Assembly (NCBI RefSeq): GCF_003025615.1
Contig: NZ_PYMJ01000007.1
Location: 1-64,000, forward strand
Length of the DNA: 64,000 nt
From: Photobacterium frigidiphilum
GTDB lineage: Bacteria > Pseudomonadota > Gammaproteobacteria > Enterobacterales > Vibrionaceae
Direction of reading: 5' to 3'
Positions 55,548 to 64,000 of the stretch are shown piece by piece. The notes beneath the pieces were generated by a model. The model searched no databases. It worked only from the letters and a program-made list of their open reading frames with translations, and was not told the origin of the DNA. Positions within the stretch are counted from its first letter, which is position 1, and each line of letters starts with the position of its first letter. The position numbers were made by a program, and so were the translations under genes.

Positions 55548-55667
55548 CTAATTCCCTACACCACCAATTTGTTCCGCAGGAGTTTCAGACGTTACAGGTG
55601 GCCACTCTTTAAATGTTGCTAAATGCTGTGCAACAGCTGTTTGCGCAAGAGCTAAATAAAGCCCCAT
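55548..55667 (-). CDS. Doubtful 39-residue ORF, perhaps a gene fragment
   Basis: On the minus strand a frame reads MGLYLALAQTAVAQHLATFK and then EWPPVTSETPAEQIGGVGN. The same frame is open 19 codons upstream without a start. The composition is protein-like, but there is no ribosome-binding site. It is either the 3' end of a lost gene or chance. The remainder of the 55434-55859 gap holds the terminator and the lplA-like promoter region. Confidence 0.25.
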   Translation of the reverse strand: MGLYLALAQTAVAQHLATFKEWPPVTSETPAEQIGGVGN

Positions 55668-55859
55668 AATTGCGCGGAAAATATGCTTTTCACAAATCTC
55701 ATTTATGTCTGTGCTATTTCACCGTCTTCATTCTCAGACACTTACGACATAGTCTAAAAACAGCATCAAACATAACCATTTAATTTATGTATAAAAATAT
55801 GTTTAAAACATACACACCTATGCGTACAATCCGCTCACTGTATTGATTACTGGACACTG

Positions 55860-56855
55860 ATGATGGAATTGCAGACTTACCTATCATTATCGACCAATCC
55901 TTGGTTTAACCAAGCGGTTGAAGATGTGTTGTTTAATTCTCTCAAGAAAAATCAAGCTATTTTACTGATATGGCGAAACCGCCCGTCAATCAATATAGGT
56001 AAAAACCAAAATCCATGGCTCGTTTGTAATACTCAAAACGTACATAAGAGCAACTTAAGTATTGTTCGGCGACAAACTTATGGTGGTGCCGTGTACCAAG
56101 ATCCAGGTCACTCAAATTTTTCCATCATGGGTGATCAATTAGCGATTAACTCAACCACGGTAAATACAATACTCACATTATTTCTTGAGCAATTAAAACT
56201 AACCGGTCAGGTCAACAATAATAACGAAATCATTATTTCAGAAAAGAAAATATCAAACAGTGTTGATACAATTGTTGATAGCAAATTCCTTCAACATTGC
56301 ACTATTCGTGTAAACACCGATATCTCTGTGGTTGAGTCTTTTACTAATCGACAATATGAAGAATCAGATCCGTATAGACTGCTACAAAAATATGGCAATT
56401 TATCAGACTCAAAACCGTTTATTAATCATGAAACCATAGAGCAAGCATTAATGAATGCATGCTGTAAGCACCTTAATGTCTCAACTGAAGGTCAAAGACT
56501 CAATATCAACCCCTTGCCTAACTTGCCTGGCCTGGGTAAAAAACTTCATGTGATATCAAGCTGGGATTGGAATTATGGTCAATCACCTGAATTTAACCGC
56601 CAATTAATCGGGCACTTCTCATGGGGGAAAGTTGAACTAGATATCACTGTGATTAAAGGAACAATCCAGTATGTTAGCTTTAAGGCACCCTCTCTATTTG
56701 AGCCTCTTCTAGCGCACTTCTCTAAAGTGATTATCGGATACCCTTATCAAACGAAATCCATCACATCCGTAATGGGAACGCTAATGATTCATTTCAGTGA
56801 CAGTCACAAAGCGCTATTAGAATTTGGAAATTGGCTTGAAAAAAAATGGCAATAA
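55860..56855 (+). CDS. Divergent lipoate-protein ligase A homologue
   Basis: The 331-residue protein aligns by eye with E. coli LplA (337): NPWFNQAVEDVLF, LLIWRNRPSINIGKNQNPW, RRQTYGGAVYQDPG (LplA RRSSGGGAVFHD) and a C-terminal SSWDWNYGQSPEF. The lysine that attacks lipoyl-AMP is probably K130 (EKKISNS), but the usual GSA after it is altered. Overall divergence suggests a paralogue with relaxed or different specificity. LplA activates lipoate and transfers it to E2/GcvH proteins. It follows the reductase operon after its terminator; a functional link is not shown. Confidence 0.8.
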   Translation: MMELQTYLSLSTNPWFNQAVEDVLFNSLKKNQAILLIWRNRPSINIGKNQNPWLVCNTQNVHKSNLSIVRRQTYGGAVYQDPGHSNFSIMGDQLAINSTTVNTILTLFLEQLKLTGQVNNNNEIIISEKKISNSVDTIVDSKFLQHCTIRVNTDISVVESFTNRQYEESDPYRLLQKYGNLSDSKPFINHETIEQALMNACCKHLNVSTEGQRLNINPLPNLPGLGKKLHVISSWDWNYGQSPEFNRQLIGHFSWGKVELDITVIKGTIQYVSFKAPSLFEPLLAHFSKVIIGYPYQTKSITSVMGTLMIHFSDSHKALLEFGNWLEKKWQ

Positions 56856-57001
56856 GTCTAAATAAATGACGTAACTTTACTCATAGTTACCAATAATTGA
56901 ACTAAATCAAGATTACTATTATTTCATATCCATTTCACTTTTAATGTATTGACATTGTCAGAGCCAGCATCATTTCTAGCCTTGCAGGATTTCCCACAGA
57001 G

Positions 57002-57048
57002 TTATGCACAACTTCTGTGGATAACGTAATGACTCAGAGTTACCCACA
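57002..57048. promoter_or_regulatory. Cluster of DnaA-box-like 9-mers
   Basis: TTATGCACA (57002-57010), TGTGGATAA (57016-57024, perfect TTATCCACA on the minus strand) and TTACCCACA (57040-57048, one mismatch) occur within 47 bases. A fourth, TTATGCACA, is at 57169-57177. The surroundings are AT-rich and non-coding. This could titrate DnaA or regulate transcription; no replication gene is near. Confidence 0.5.
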
Positions 57049-57310
57049 CCATTACAACTATTGTTATTCTCTTTATTTATTTTGTCATTTTCTTATTATT
57101 TTTGTATTAAAAACATAATTCTTAAACAAAACGTGTAAGCCTGTTTGTTTCATAGATCATTTAAAAACTTATGCACAGTTTTCTTTAACTTATGCTATTT
57201 GAACAGTGTTTATTCAGCTGTGATTAAGCAAGAAACTGGAAAATCACCGCTATCCCACTAAATGCTCATGTTGATATGAAAAAATTAACTTACGAACCCT
57301 AAATTCGCAC

Positions 57311-57326
57311 AGGCAAACGTTTTTAT
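57311..57326. promoter_or_regulatory. PurR-like box upstream of codBA
   Basis: AGGCAAACGTTTTTAT matches the PurR operator ACGCAAACGTTTTCGT at 13 of 16 positions. E. coli codBA is repressed by PurR. It lies ~100 bases upstream of the predicted -35 element. Confidence 0.5.
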
Positions 57327-57364
57327 AAAAAATTAACAACAAAAATCAAACTTGTAAGCCGTTG

Positions 57365-57380
57365 TTTAAGTTAACTTAAA
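57365..57380. promoter_or_regulatory. Perfect 16-bp palindrome upstream of codBA
   Basis: TTTAAGTTAACTTAAA is its own reverse complement. It sits 45 bases before the predicted codB -35 element, a typical activator or repressor position. AT-rich palindromes arise by chance more often than GC-rich ones. Confidence 0.4.
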
Positions 57381-57424
57381 ATACAAAACAAGGCTTGAAC
57401 CCCACCTAAGTCATAAAAGTTATA

Positions 57425-57452
57425 TTGACAGCATTATTTTAGCCACTACAAT
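57425..57452 (+). promoter_or_regulatory. Sigma-70 promoter for codBA
   Basis: TTGACA (57425-57430), a 16-base spacer and TACAAT (57447-57452) form a near-consensus promoter. The predicted leader is ~140 bases and contains a small hairpin, TTTCGTAA (57553-57560) with TTACGAAA (57571-57578). This completes what is seen in the 56856-57599 gap. Confidence 0.7.
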
Positions 57453-57599
57453 ACGCGCCGTTTGCCTATATTAAGGTAGCAAGAATAACAATACATATTG
57501 TGATCGTTCAATTTTTACAGTGTATGCAACATCTATAATATTGAATTTTTCTTTTCGTAATTGGGTATATTTACGAAAGCGACTTAGCAGAGGTATAAA

Positions 57600-58847
57600 A
57601 TGGCTAGCGATAATAACTATAGTCTGGGTCCGGTTCCTAACTCAGCAAGAAAAGGCGTTGCATCGCTTACCATGGTGATGCTGGGATTAACGTTCTTCTC
57701 TGCCAGTATGTGGACAGGTGGGACACTCGGTACTGGTCTCTCCTTTGATGATTTCCTCCTCGCCGTTCTTATTGGTAATTTAATTCTCGGTATATACACT
57801 TCCTGTCTCGGTTATATTGGCGCTTCATCCGGTTTATCTACTCACCTTCTCGCTCGATTCTCCTTCGGTTCTAAAGGCTCTTGGCTTCCTTCTCTCATTC
57901 TCGGCGGCACACAAGTTGGTTGGTTTGGTGTTGGCGTCGCAATGTTTTCTATCCCCGTTCATAAAGCCACAGGCATTGACACCAACATCCTCATCCTCAT
58001 CCTCGTTTCTGGTCTTCTAATGACCGCCACTGTTTACTTCGGCATCTCTGCCCTAATGATTCTTTCCGCAATTGCTGTTCCTGCTATCGCTATTCTAGGC
58101 GGTTACTCTGTCAATGAAGCGGTCAATAGCGTGGGCGGCATCGATGGATTAAGAGCCGTTACACCAGCAGAACCGATGGAGTTTTCAACAGCATTAGTTT
58201 TAGTGGTGGGCTCATTCATTTCAGCCGGTACATTAACAGCTGACTTTGTTCGATTTGGCAAAAAACCAAGAAGCGCAGTTTTCGTCACTATGGCTGCTTT
58301 CTTTGTGGGCAACTCATTAATGTTTTTATTCGGTGCTGCTGGCGCTGCTGCAACGGGCCAGTCTGATATTTCAGAAGTTATGATTGCACAAGGGCTCCTT
58401 ATTCCTGCCATCATTGTTCTAGGGCTGAACATCTGGACAACCAATGACAATGCACTTTATGCGTCAGGGCTAGGGTTCTCTAACATTACAGGGTTGCCAA
58501 GTAAGTACTTATCCATGATTAATGGTGTTGTGGGTACGCTATGTGCGCTTTGGCTATACAATAATTTTGTTGGCTGGTTAACGTTCCTATCTGCGGCAAT
58601 TCCACCCATTGGCGGCATAATCATTGCAGATTTCTTGAAAAACCGTCATCGTTACAAAGATTTTGCGAATGCTGAATTTAAAACAGTAAACTGGGCTGCT
58701 ATTGCGGGTATGGCAATTGGTATTGCTGCGGGTCATTACTTACCAGGTATCGTGCCTGTTAATGCGGTTTTAGGTGGCGCTATCAGCTACCTGATTCTGA
58801 ATCCGCTTTTAAACCGTGTTGCTGAAAGAACGCCAGAACAAGCTTAA
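57600..58847 (+). CDS. codB: Cytosine permease
   Basis: The 415-residue, 12-helix NCS1-family protein matches E. coli CodB (419). It begins SLGPVPNSARKGVASLTMVM, and TGGTLGTGLSFDDFL is a family signature. It imports cytosine with a cation. AGAGGT precedes the ATG. Between roughly 57738 and 58130 the Leu, Ser and Phe codons switch to CTC/CTT, TCC/TCT and TTC, then revert to TTA-rich usage, an abrupt mosaic. A tandem CATCCT repeat lies in this part. It is first in codBA, 54 bases before codA. Confidence 0.95.
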   Translation: MASDNNYSLGPVPNSARKGVASLTMVMLGLTFFSASMWTGGTLGTGLSFDDFLLAVLIGNLILGIYTSCLGYIGASSGLSTHLLARFSFGSKGSWLPSLILGGTQVGWFGVGVAMFSIPVHKATGIDTNILILILVSGLLMTATVYFGISALMILSAIAVPAIAILGGYSVNEAVNSVGGIDGLRAVTPAEPMEFSTALVLVVGSFISAGTLTADFVRFGKKPRSAVFVTMAAFFVGNSLMFLFGAAGAAATGQSDISEVMIAQGLLIPAIIVLGLNIWTTNDNALYASGLGFSNITGLPSKYLSMINGVVGTLCALWLYNNFVGWLTFLSAAIPPIGGIIIADFLKNRHRYKDFANAEFKTVNWAAIAGMAIGIAAGHYLPGIVPVNAVLGGAISYLILNPLLNRVAERTPEQA

Positions 58848-58901
58848 AATAGATTATCAGAAGTATTTATAAACGTCAGAGAAACGCATAAGGATAACAA
58901 G

Positions 58902-60191
58902 ATGCAATCTTCGAATATGCTAATTAAAAACATCACATTACAAGGCACGGAAGGCCTGCATCAAATTCTGATTGAAAATGGACGTTTTAAGACAATCACA
59001 TCAATGGATAACGATCTAGCCGTTAATGCAGACAGTGCCATTGTTGATGGTGAAGGTGGCCTTGCCGTGCCACCTTTCTGTGAACCTCATATCCATTTAG
59101 ATACGACACAAACAGCAGGCGAGCCAAGCTGGAATATCTCAGGTACTTTATTTGAAGGTATCGAGCGCTGGTCTGAGCGTAAATCACTGCTTTCTATTGA
59201 AGATGTTAAAACGCGCGCCAAGCAAACGCTAAAATGGCAAATCGCCAATGGTGTGCAACATGTTCGTACCCATATTGATGTTTCAGACCCTACTCTTATT
59301 GCACTAAAAGCCATGCTTGAAGTGAAAGAAGAGATGAAAGAATGGGTTGATATTCAAATTGTAGCTTTCCCGCAAGAAGGTATTCTTTCTTACCCTAACG
59401 GTAAAGAGTTACTGGAAGAAGCAGTAAAGCTAGGTGCCGATGTTATTGGCGCAATTCCCCACTTCGAGTTTACCCGCGAATACGGTATTGAATCTCTGCA
59501 TTATGTGTTTGAGCTTGCCCGTAAATATGACCGTTTGATCGACGTACATTGTGACGAAATTGATGATGAACAATCGCGCTTTGTCGAAACAGTTGCTGCA
59601 TTAGCACATAAATTTGATATGGGCGATAAGGTAACGGCAAGTCACACAACCGCTATGCACTCATACAATGGTGCTTATGCGTCTCGCTTGTTCCGCCTAT
59701 TGAAGATGTCTGGTATTAACTTTGTAGCTAACCCATTGGTGAATATTCACCTTCAAGGCCGTTTTGATGATTACCCAAAACGCCGTGGTATTACACGCGT
59801 TAAAGAAATGCTAGCCGCTGATATTAATGTTTGTTTTGGTCACGATGATGTCTTTGACCCTTGGTATCCTTTAGGCACGGCTAACATGCTGCAAGTTTTG
59901 CATATGGGTCTGCATGTGTGCCAAGTCATGGGCTACGATCAAATCAATAATTCACTCGATCTGATTAGTACTAAATCAGCGCGTACATTAAACATTCTTG
60001 ATACCTATGGGATCGATGAAGGTAAAACTGCAAGCTTACTGATTCTACCTGCAGAGAATGGTTTTGATGCTGTTCGTCGCCAAGTACCTGTTCGTTACTC
60101 TATTCGTCATGGAAAAATACTGGCAGAAACACAGCCAGCAGTAACAAGTATTAATCTAGAAGAAACTGAACGTGTGACTTTCCGTCGCTAA
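58902..60191 (+). CDS. codA: Cytosine deaminase
   Basis: The 429-residue amidohydrolase matches E. coli CodA (427). It converts cytosine to uracil and ammonia. Metal-site segments are [14 protein letters not shown] (HxH), [24 protein letters not shown] and [15 protein letters not shown] (catalytic Asp). AAGGATAAC precedes the ATG. It forms an operon with codB and is followed by a terminator. Confidence 0.96.
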   Translation: MQSSNMLIKNITLQGTEGLHQILIENGRFKTITSMDNDLAVNADSAIVDGEGGLAVPPFCEPHIHLDTTQTAGEPSWNISGTLFEGIERWSERKSLLSIEDVKTRAKQTLKWQIANGVQHVRTHIDVSDPTLIALKAMLEVKEEMKEWVDIQIVAFPQEGILSYPNGKELLEEAVKLGADVIGAIPHFEFTREYGIESLHYVFELARKYDRLIDVHCDEIDDEQSRFVETVAALAHKFDMGDKVTASHTTAMHSYNGAYASRLFRLLKMSGINFVANPLVNIHLQGRFDDYPKRRGITRVKEMLAADINVCFGHDDVFDPWYPLGTANMLQVLHMGLHVCQVMGYDQINNSLDLISTKSARTLNILDTYGIDEGKTASLLILPAENGFDAVRRQVPVRYSIRHGKILAETQPAVTSINLEETERVTFRR

Positions 60192-60211
60192 CTTGTACTT
60201 CTAAATACTAT

Positions 60212-60260
60212 AAAGCCACCAGCTGTTTTGGGTTATCCAACAAACAGTAAGGTGGCTTTT
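60212..60260. terminator. Terminator between codA and the trypsin gene
   Basis: AAAGCCACC (60212-60220) pairs with GGTGGCTTT (60251-60259), with additional inner pairing (CTGTTT/AAACAG), and is followed by a T-run. It sits between two convergent genes. Confidence 0.8.
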
Positions 60261-60290
60261 TTATTTAACATGACTCTTCTTTATTCGTAT

Positions 60291-61496
60291 TTAACTGTAT
60301 TTTGCATGGCGTCTAAAGGCTGTAACCAGCGATAGTAGCAACAAACTTAACCATGATGACGTTCCACCGTTATCTTCATGTTCAATCAAATTACAATTAT
60401 TTGGCGAAATAGAATCAATCCCATCAAGGCATTGTTTTCGACTGTCTTTAATGAAATTAGGCTCTTGAATAGAATCGTTCGGTACAGTGCCCATATAAGA
60501 TTGAATCCAATCAAAATATGTACCCACTCGGGTGTAAAAGGTAGGACGATTGATCGAACCACACACCGGCGTACCAACAGGTGAGCCACTCACAATGCCA
60601 TGCTGAACCCACGTATTATTGCTATTTTGCGCCCTTAATGGTCCACCACTGTCACCTTTACACGAGTCATTACCAACAGAACCACCTACCTCTAGTAATT
60701 CAGACGGTAAAGTACATACTTTCGTTTTATTAAAAATGGTGTCAATAATAAAAGGTGTATCGTTACCATTTTCTAAACGTGCATAACATTCGTTCATAGG
60801 TAAAAAAGATAATGTCGTTTCTTGAAGTATATTGGATTGCTCTGTCCCTTCTGAGTTTGTGGCTCCCCAACCGGAAACGTTGATATTGTTAGGACGAGAA
60901 TGCTCTTGCCATTGTGCATTTAATCTTGCGTCAATTTCGTCTGCACTCGACGCATTAGCAAGTTCTACTGGTGTTATATCACTAAATACACGGTTAACTC
61001 TTAACAAGGCTAAGTCACTATCCAATGCGGTATGCACCAATTCAGTCACTTTAGTACCGTCTGACTCATAGCTAATGTCATGAAACGCGAAGGGGGTATA
61101 GTCAGGATGCACAACAACATGTGAAACTGAATAAAAATGTTCAATATCCGTCTGGCCTACATCGTTAATACCAGCAACAATACTGATTCGACTAGGCTCT
61201 AATACGAAATAGCTTCCAGCATCAATAGAAGAGCCTGAACTCATCACAACACAATGCGCAGCAGTCAGAACCCAGTTTTCATTAATGACCGTTGCACCAC
61301 AAATTGGCATGTCATTAAGTTCACTCACCCGTATTGTCGCCATCCAATTTTGCTCGCCTACAGGTACATCAGTTCCCCCGACGACGTATGGTGTGATCTC
61401 GCTTGCATGAATACTGAAAGCGCCCACCAAGCAACACATACTCAATAGGCTTCCACTGATCGCCTTTCTGATAAATGCCGAGTCTCCCTTGCCCAT
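60291..61496 (-). CDS. Secreted trypsin-like serine protease with GlyGly-CTERM anchor
   Basis: The start at ATG 61496, with AAGGAA nine bases upstream, gives 401 residues, of which ~30 form a signal peptide (SIHA then SE). The S1 domain starts with a zymogen-like YVVGGTDVPVGEQNWMATI. It has the catalytic triad in LTAAHCVV, DSDLALLRV and GDSGGPLRAQ. The C-terminus (GGTSSWLSLLLLSLVTAFRR) is a GlyGly-CTERM sorting signal. Such proteins are processed by rhombosortase and displayed after type II secretion in Vibrio and Shewanella. The substrate is unknown; digestive or virulence roles are typical. Confidence 0.93.
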   Translation of the reverse strand: MGKGDSAFIRKAISGSLLSMCCLVGAFSIHASEITPYVVGGTDVPVGEQNWMATIRVSELNDMPICGATVINENWVLTAAHCVVMSSGSSIDAGSYFVLEPSRISIVAGINDVGQTDIEHFYSVSHVVVHPDYTPFAFHDISYESDGTKVTELVHTALDSDLALLRVNRVFSDITPVELANASSADEIDARLNAQWQEHSRPNNINVSGWGATNSEGTEQSNILQETTLSFLPMNECYARLENGNDTPFIIDTIFNKTKVCTLPSELLEVGGSVGNDSCKGDSGGPLRAQNSNNTWVQHGIVSGSPVGTPVCGSINRPTFYTRVGTYFDWIQSYMGTVPNDSIQEPNFIKDSRKQCLDGIDSISPNNCNLIEHEDNGGTSSWLSLLLLSLVTAFRRHAKYS

Positions 61497-61673
61497 ATCG
61501 CACTTTCCTTGTTTATAAACAACTTTGGCAATATAAGCACAAACAGAAAAATACAAAGAGAGTTGAAACATTGGAGTGCGATTGACTTCATCCTTTTACA
61601 TTAAAGGTATTACATCGACAAATAAGAAAGATAAGTCACTCTCATTTAGAGTTAAGTTATAAAAACAAAAAAA

Positions 61674-61692
61674 CCATATCATAATGATATGG
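61674..61692 (-). terminator. Terminator of the small lipoprotein gene
   Basis: CCATATCAT and ATGATATGG pair around one base. On the minus strand the stem is followed by a long T-run. It starts 27 bases past the stop. Confidence 0.72.
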
Positions 61693-61718
61693 CTTTAAAG
61701 TTTAACGATGTGTAATCG

Positions 61719-62201
61719 TTAGTTCAGTGTAGAACAGCTAACATCATCATAATCGATTTGAACAAACAAACCACCCAACTCAGCTGCTAACGTCGGGTAA
61801 AAATTTGCATTTTGCGCTGTTTTAATGTCATCTAAATCAATTTTGTAAACGTCTAAGCCCACTTTTTTAATTTCATCAGGTACACAGGCTTTATCGCCAC
61901 TTTCAAAACACAAGCCTTCATCAACCACAATTTGACCGCATGATTGTGCATGTACAGTGATGCCTGCGTTAGTCAGATCGGCTTTAATACCATCAGGTAA
62001 ACTATCAGGTAGCGAAGCTTTCGTGCCATCATTAAGATCACTTAATTTATAATAACCATTAGGTAAACCCGTTGATGAATTTTCCACTTGTACACCAGAA
62101 ACAGCAAACACTTTTGTTTGACCCTTTAGAATGTCTTTTACATCATCTTCATCACAACCAACAAGCGCTAATAACGCCAATAGCACAACTGCCTTTTTCA
62201 T
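61719..62201 (-). CDS. Hypothetical small lipoprotein
   Basis: The 160-residue protein has a lipobox (LLALVGC) followed by an acidic DEDDVKD, suggesting inner-membrane retention if Asp+2 rules apply. Six further cysteine-region residues (CGQIVVDEGLCFESGDKAC and a late C) suggest disulfides in the periplasm. AAGGGA precedes the ATG. No family is recognised. It stands alone. Confidence 0.75.
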   Translation of the reverse strand: MKKAVVLLALLALVGCDEDDVKDILKGQTKVFAVSGVQVENSSTGLPNGYYKLSDLNDGTKASLPDSLPDGIKADLTNAGITVHAQSCGQIVVDEGLCFESGDKACVPDEIKKVGLDVYKIDLDDIKTAQNANFYPTLAAELGGLFVQIDYDDVSCSTLN

Positions 62202-62468
62202 GAAAATCCCTTGTCTTTAAATTATGTATTTCAAAATAATTCTACATTCCTCACATCACCCGTTCACAATTCAAATAACGGAGTGCAAGGTTATTGGTAT
62301 AGTGAATGATAGTATCTTTGTATTTACAAAAGATCACCTCTATATCAACTTGAATGCGGGTGTTATCTGTTTTTATAATTAAAAACGTAGACTGCTGATT
62401 AATTAGTATGCAAATTGGGATGCGCCTATAGATTCCCTCGATTTCAGATAATAACGGCGCACTCTTTC

Positions 62469-63473
62469 TTACCCTTTCATCATATATGTATCTACCAGCA
62501 CGACTAAACGGGCTTTTTCATCGTCTGAAATGAAACTTGCTTCGATACCGTTTCGTGTAAACTGTGCAATCTCATTCTTTGTCATTGCATGTGCGTTTGC
62601 CACCGCATGAAAATTCGTATTCATATAACCACCGAAATACGCAGGGTCATCAGAGTTAATCGTTACACACACGCCTTTGCGTAATAAATCGACAATATTG
62701 TGCTGTTCCATTTTCTCGAATACTTTTAACTTGATGTTCGATAATGGGCATACCGTTAATGGTGTACGGTCTTCAATCAACTGTGCGACTAATAGTTGAT
62801 CTTCGACACAGCGAACACCGTGATCAATACGCGCAATGCCCAACATACTAAGTGCATCGTGAATATTCTGAGCTGGCCCCTCTTCACCGGCATGAGCCAC
62901 TGTTAAAAACCCTTCATTCAATGCCTTTTGGAACACCTTAGCGAATTTCTCAGGTGGGTGACCTTGCTCTGAAGAATCCAAACCCACACCGATAATCTTA
63001 TCTTTGTGCGGTATAGCTTGTTCAAGCGTTGCCAACGCTGCCGTTTCGTCTAGATGGCGCAGGAAACACATAATTAACTGGCTCGAAATACCCAGCACTT
63101 TGTTAGCCTCTTCAAGGGCACGGTGTATTCCGCTCACGACTGTATCAAAAGCAACACCACGATCGGTATGAGTTTGAGGATCAAAGAAAATTTCGGTGTG
63201 TACGACGTTATCTTCTTTACAACGGAGTAAATATGCCCAAGTTAGATCAAAGAAATCTTGTTCATGAATCAGTACGTTTGCCCCCTGATAATAGATATCA
63301 AGAAACGATTGAAGATTATGAAATTGGTACGCGTTGTGAACTTCTTGTGGCGACTGGAAGGGAATCTGTACTTGATTACGTTTAGCTAATTCAAACATAA
63401 GTTCAGGCTCTAGCGAACCTTCTATATGAAGGTGAAGCTCAACTTTTGGCAATCCGTTAATAAAGTCTTTCAT
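62469..63473 (-). CDS. Adenine deaminase of the adenosine-deaminase fold (Aah1/PA0148-like)
   Basis: The 334-residue protein has the zinc site [19 protein letters not shown] (His), [11 protein letters not shown] and [13 protein letters not shown]. Many annotators would call it adenosine deaminase. However, [46 protein letters not shown] and [15 protein letters not shown] match the subgroup represented by Pseudomonas PA0148 and yeast Aah1, shown to deaminate adenine to hypoxanthine. It fits the nearby codBA in nucleobase salvage. Substrate assignment is by family resemblance. Confidence 0.88.
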   Translation of the reverse strand: MKDFINGLPKVELHLHIEGSLEPELMFELAKRNQVQIPFQSPQEVHNAYQFHNLQSFLDIYYQGANVLIHEQDFFDLTWAYLLRCKEDNVVHTEIFFDPQTHTDRGVAFDTVVSGIHRALEEANKVLGISSQLIMCFLRHLDETAALATLEQAIPHKDKIIGVGLDSSEQGHPPEKFAKVFQKALNEGFLTVAHAGEEGPAQNIHDALSMLGIARIDHGVRCVEDQLLVAQLIEDRTPLTVCPLSNIKLKVFEKMEQHNIVDLLRKGVCVTINSDDPAYFGGYMNTNFHAVANAHAMTKNEIAQFTRNGIEASFISDDEKARLVVLVDTYMMKG

Positions 63474-63739
63474 ATCATACTCTTAATCTAATGGGGTTTA
63501 GATTAACAGCCTTTCTACTCAGCAGTTTTCAGACATACAAAGAGAAAAGCGATCAATCACTCAACTCTTCGTAATCAGAATTTTACGGATTCTGGTAGAG
63601 ACCCCCACACCCTATCAGTGGGGTTATACGAAGTAACTTTACCTATTATTACAAGCACTAAACAGCTCAATCATTTTGGTATAGTTACTACTGAATTTTT
63701 CCATACTTCATACGATGACGCAATCAACAAATCAATTAA

Positions 63740-64000
63740 TTAAAGATCACCTCTACAATCATGATTTTTTGCGCCCATATTAACTTCTGGTAATGGCTTA
63801 ATATCATTACTTGTTTGTTTTTCGCCGTTATAAGCCTGAAGAAACGCTTTAAGCAAATGTTCTTCTTTAACTAATAATATTTTAGCAGCATTTACCTCTT
63901 CGAGTTCTGGATGCTTTTCCCTGAATTGAATGAGCTTTGCATAACTGTTCTTTAATTTATTAGTTAACTGTCTATCGATGATAAAACTCATATACAACAT
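63740..64000 (-). CDS. Hypothetical protein, possibly truncated at the window edge
   Basis: The frame runs to the right edge and encodes at least 83-86 residues with a probable N-terminal half of amphipathic helices (LTNKLKNSYAKLIQFREKHP, VKEEHLLKAFLQAYNG). Possible ATGs are at 64000 and 63991, but the true start may lie beyond the window. No family is recognised. Confidence 0.45.
   Translation of the reverse strand: MLYMSFIIDRQLTNKLKNSYAKLIQFREKHPELEEVNAAKILLVKEEHLLKAFLQAYNGEKQTSNDIKPLPEVNMGAKNHDCRGDL

Noticed and set aside
57983..58003. CATCCT tandem repeat in codB
   Set aside because: The unit is in frame and encodes conserved hydrophobic residues of a membrane helix (NILILILV); it is treated as part of the codon mosaic, not a separate repeat element.

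Overview
The window looks like a gammaproteobacterial secondary chromosome, most likely from Vibrionaceae close to Photobacterium. This is inferred from three things: the malT / malP-malQ-glgB block, an arrangement I recall from Vibrio chromosome II; a trypsin with a GlyGly-CTERM tail; and generally AT-rich, Vibrio-like codon use. No rRNA, CRISPR array or complete prophage is visible. The left edge cuts an insertion sequence that resembles the IS66 family.

Layout. 0-4.2 kb: IS66-like end, an unknown acidic protein, a VirK/DUF535 protein and a PAS-domain chemoreceptor. 4.5-14.7 kb: maltodextrin/glycogen block, with malP-malQ-glgB leftward and the activator malT divergent, and MalT-box-like and CRP-like sites between them. 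14.8-27.1 kb: envelope and housekeeping accessory genes (DUF4336 protein, beta-barrel, alpha/beta hydrolase, a pair of M16 peptidase homologues, a LysR regulator divergent from an HlyD/DUF2955 efflux pair, a glycosyltransferase next to a DedA-LssY protein, a CAP-domain lipoprotein). 28.1-31.0 kb: a DUF1800/DUF1501 pair. 31.1-33.8 kb: modABC molybdate transporter with a good ModE box. 34.4-40.2 kb: an aspartate/C4-dicarboxylate block (aspA, HypT-like LysR, symporter, NAD-malic enzyme). 40.3-42.5 kb: exported family II pyrophosphatase and an M14 peptidase. 42.8-43.2 kb: tRNA-Ser-Thr-Tyr-Gly cluster. 43.4-49.1 kb: AraC regulator, lipoprotein, and an old-yellow-enzyme reductase divergent from a TetR regulator across three palindromic operators. 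49.4-55.4 kb: a frameshifted small gene, a second TetR regulator, and a three-gene molybdenum respiratory operon. 55.9-60.2 kb: divergent lipoate ligase and codBA. 60.3-64 kb: trypsin, lipoprotein, an adenine-deaminase-type enzyme and an edge-cut gene.

The best candidate for an undescribed system is the operon at 50.9-55.4 kb. It combines an FdnI/PhsC-like cytochrome b, a four-cluster ferredoxin and a Tat-exported catalytic subunit that resembles tetrathionate reductase TtrA. The usual NrfD-like TtrC anchor and the TtrRS two-component system are not present in the window. A TetR gene lies immediately upstream, and the half-site TAAGTTACTA occurs both before that TetR gene and twice before the operon, suggesting a direct regulatory circuit. 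The molybdate transporter in the same window could supply its cofactor.

Other notable signals are a hairpin that would pair with the aspA ribosome-binding site, a codon-usage mosaic inside codB, a DnaA-box-like cluster with a PurR-like box and a perfect palindrome upstream of codB, and a nucleobase-salvage theme (codBA plus adenine deaminase). All functional calls rest on motif recognition from memory; no database search was run.
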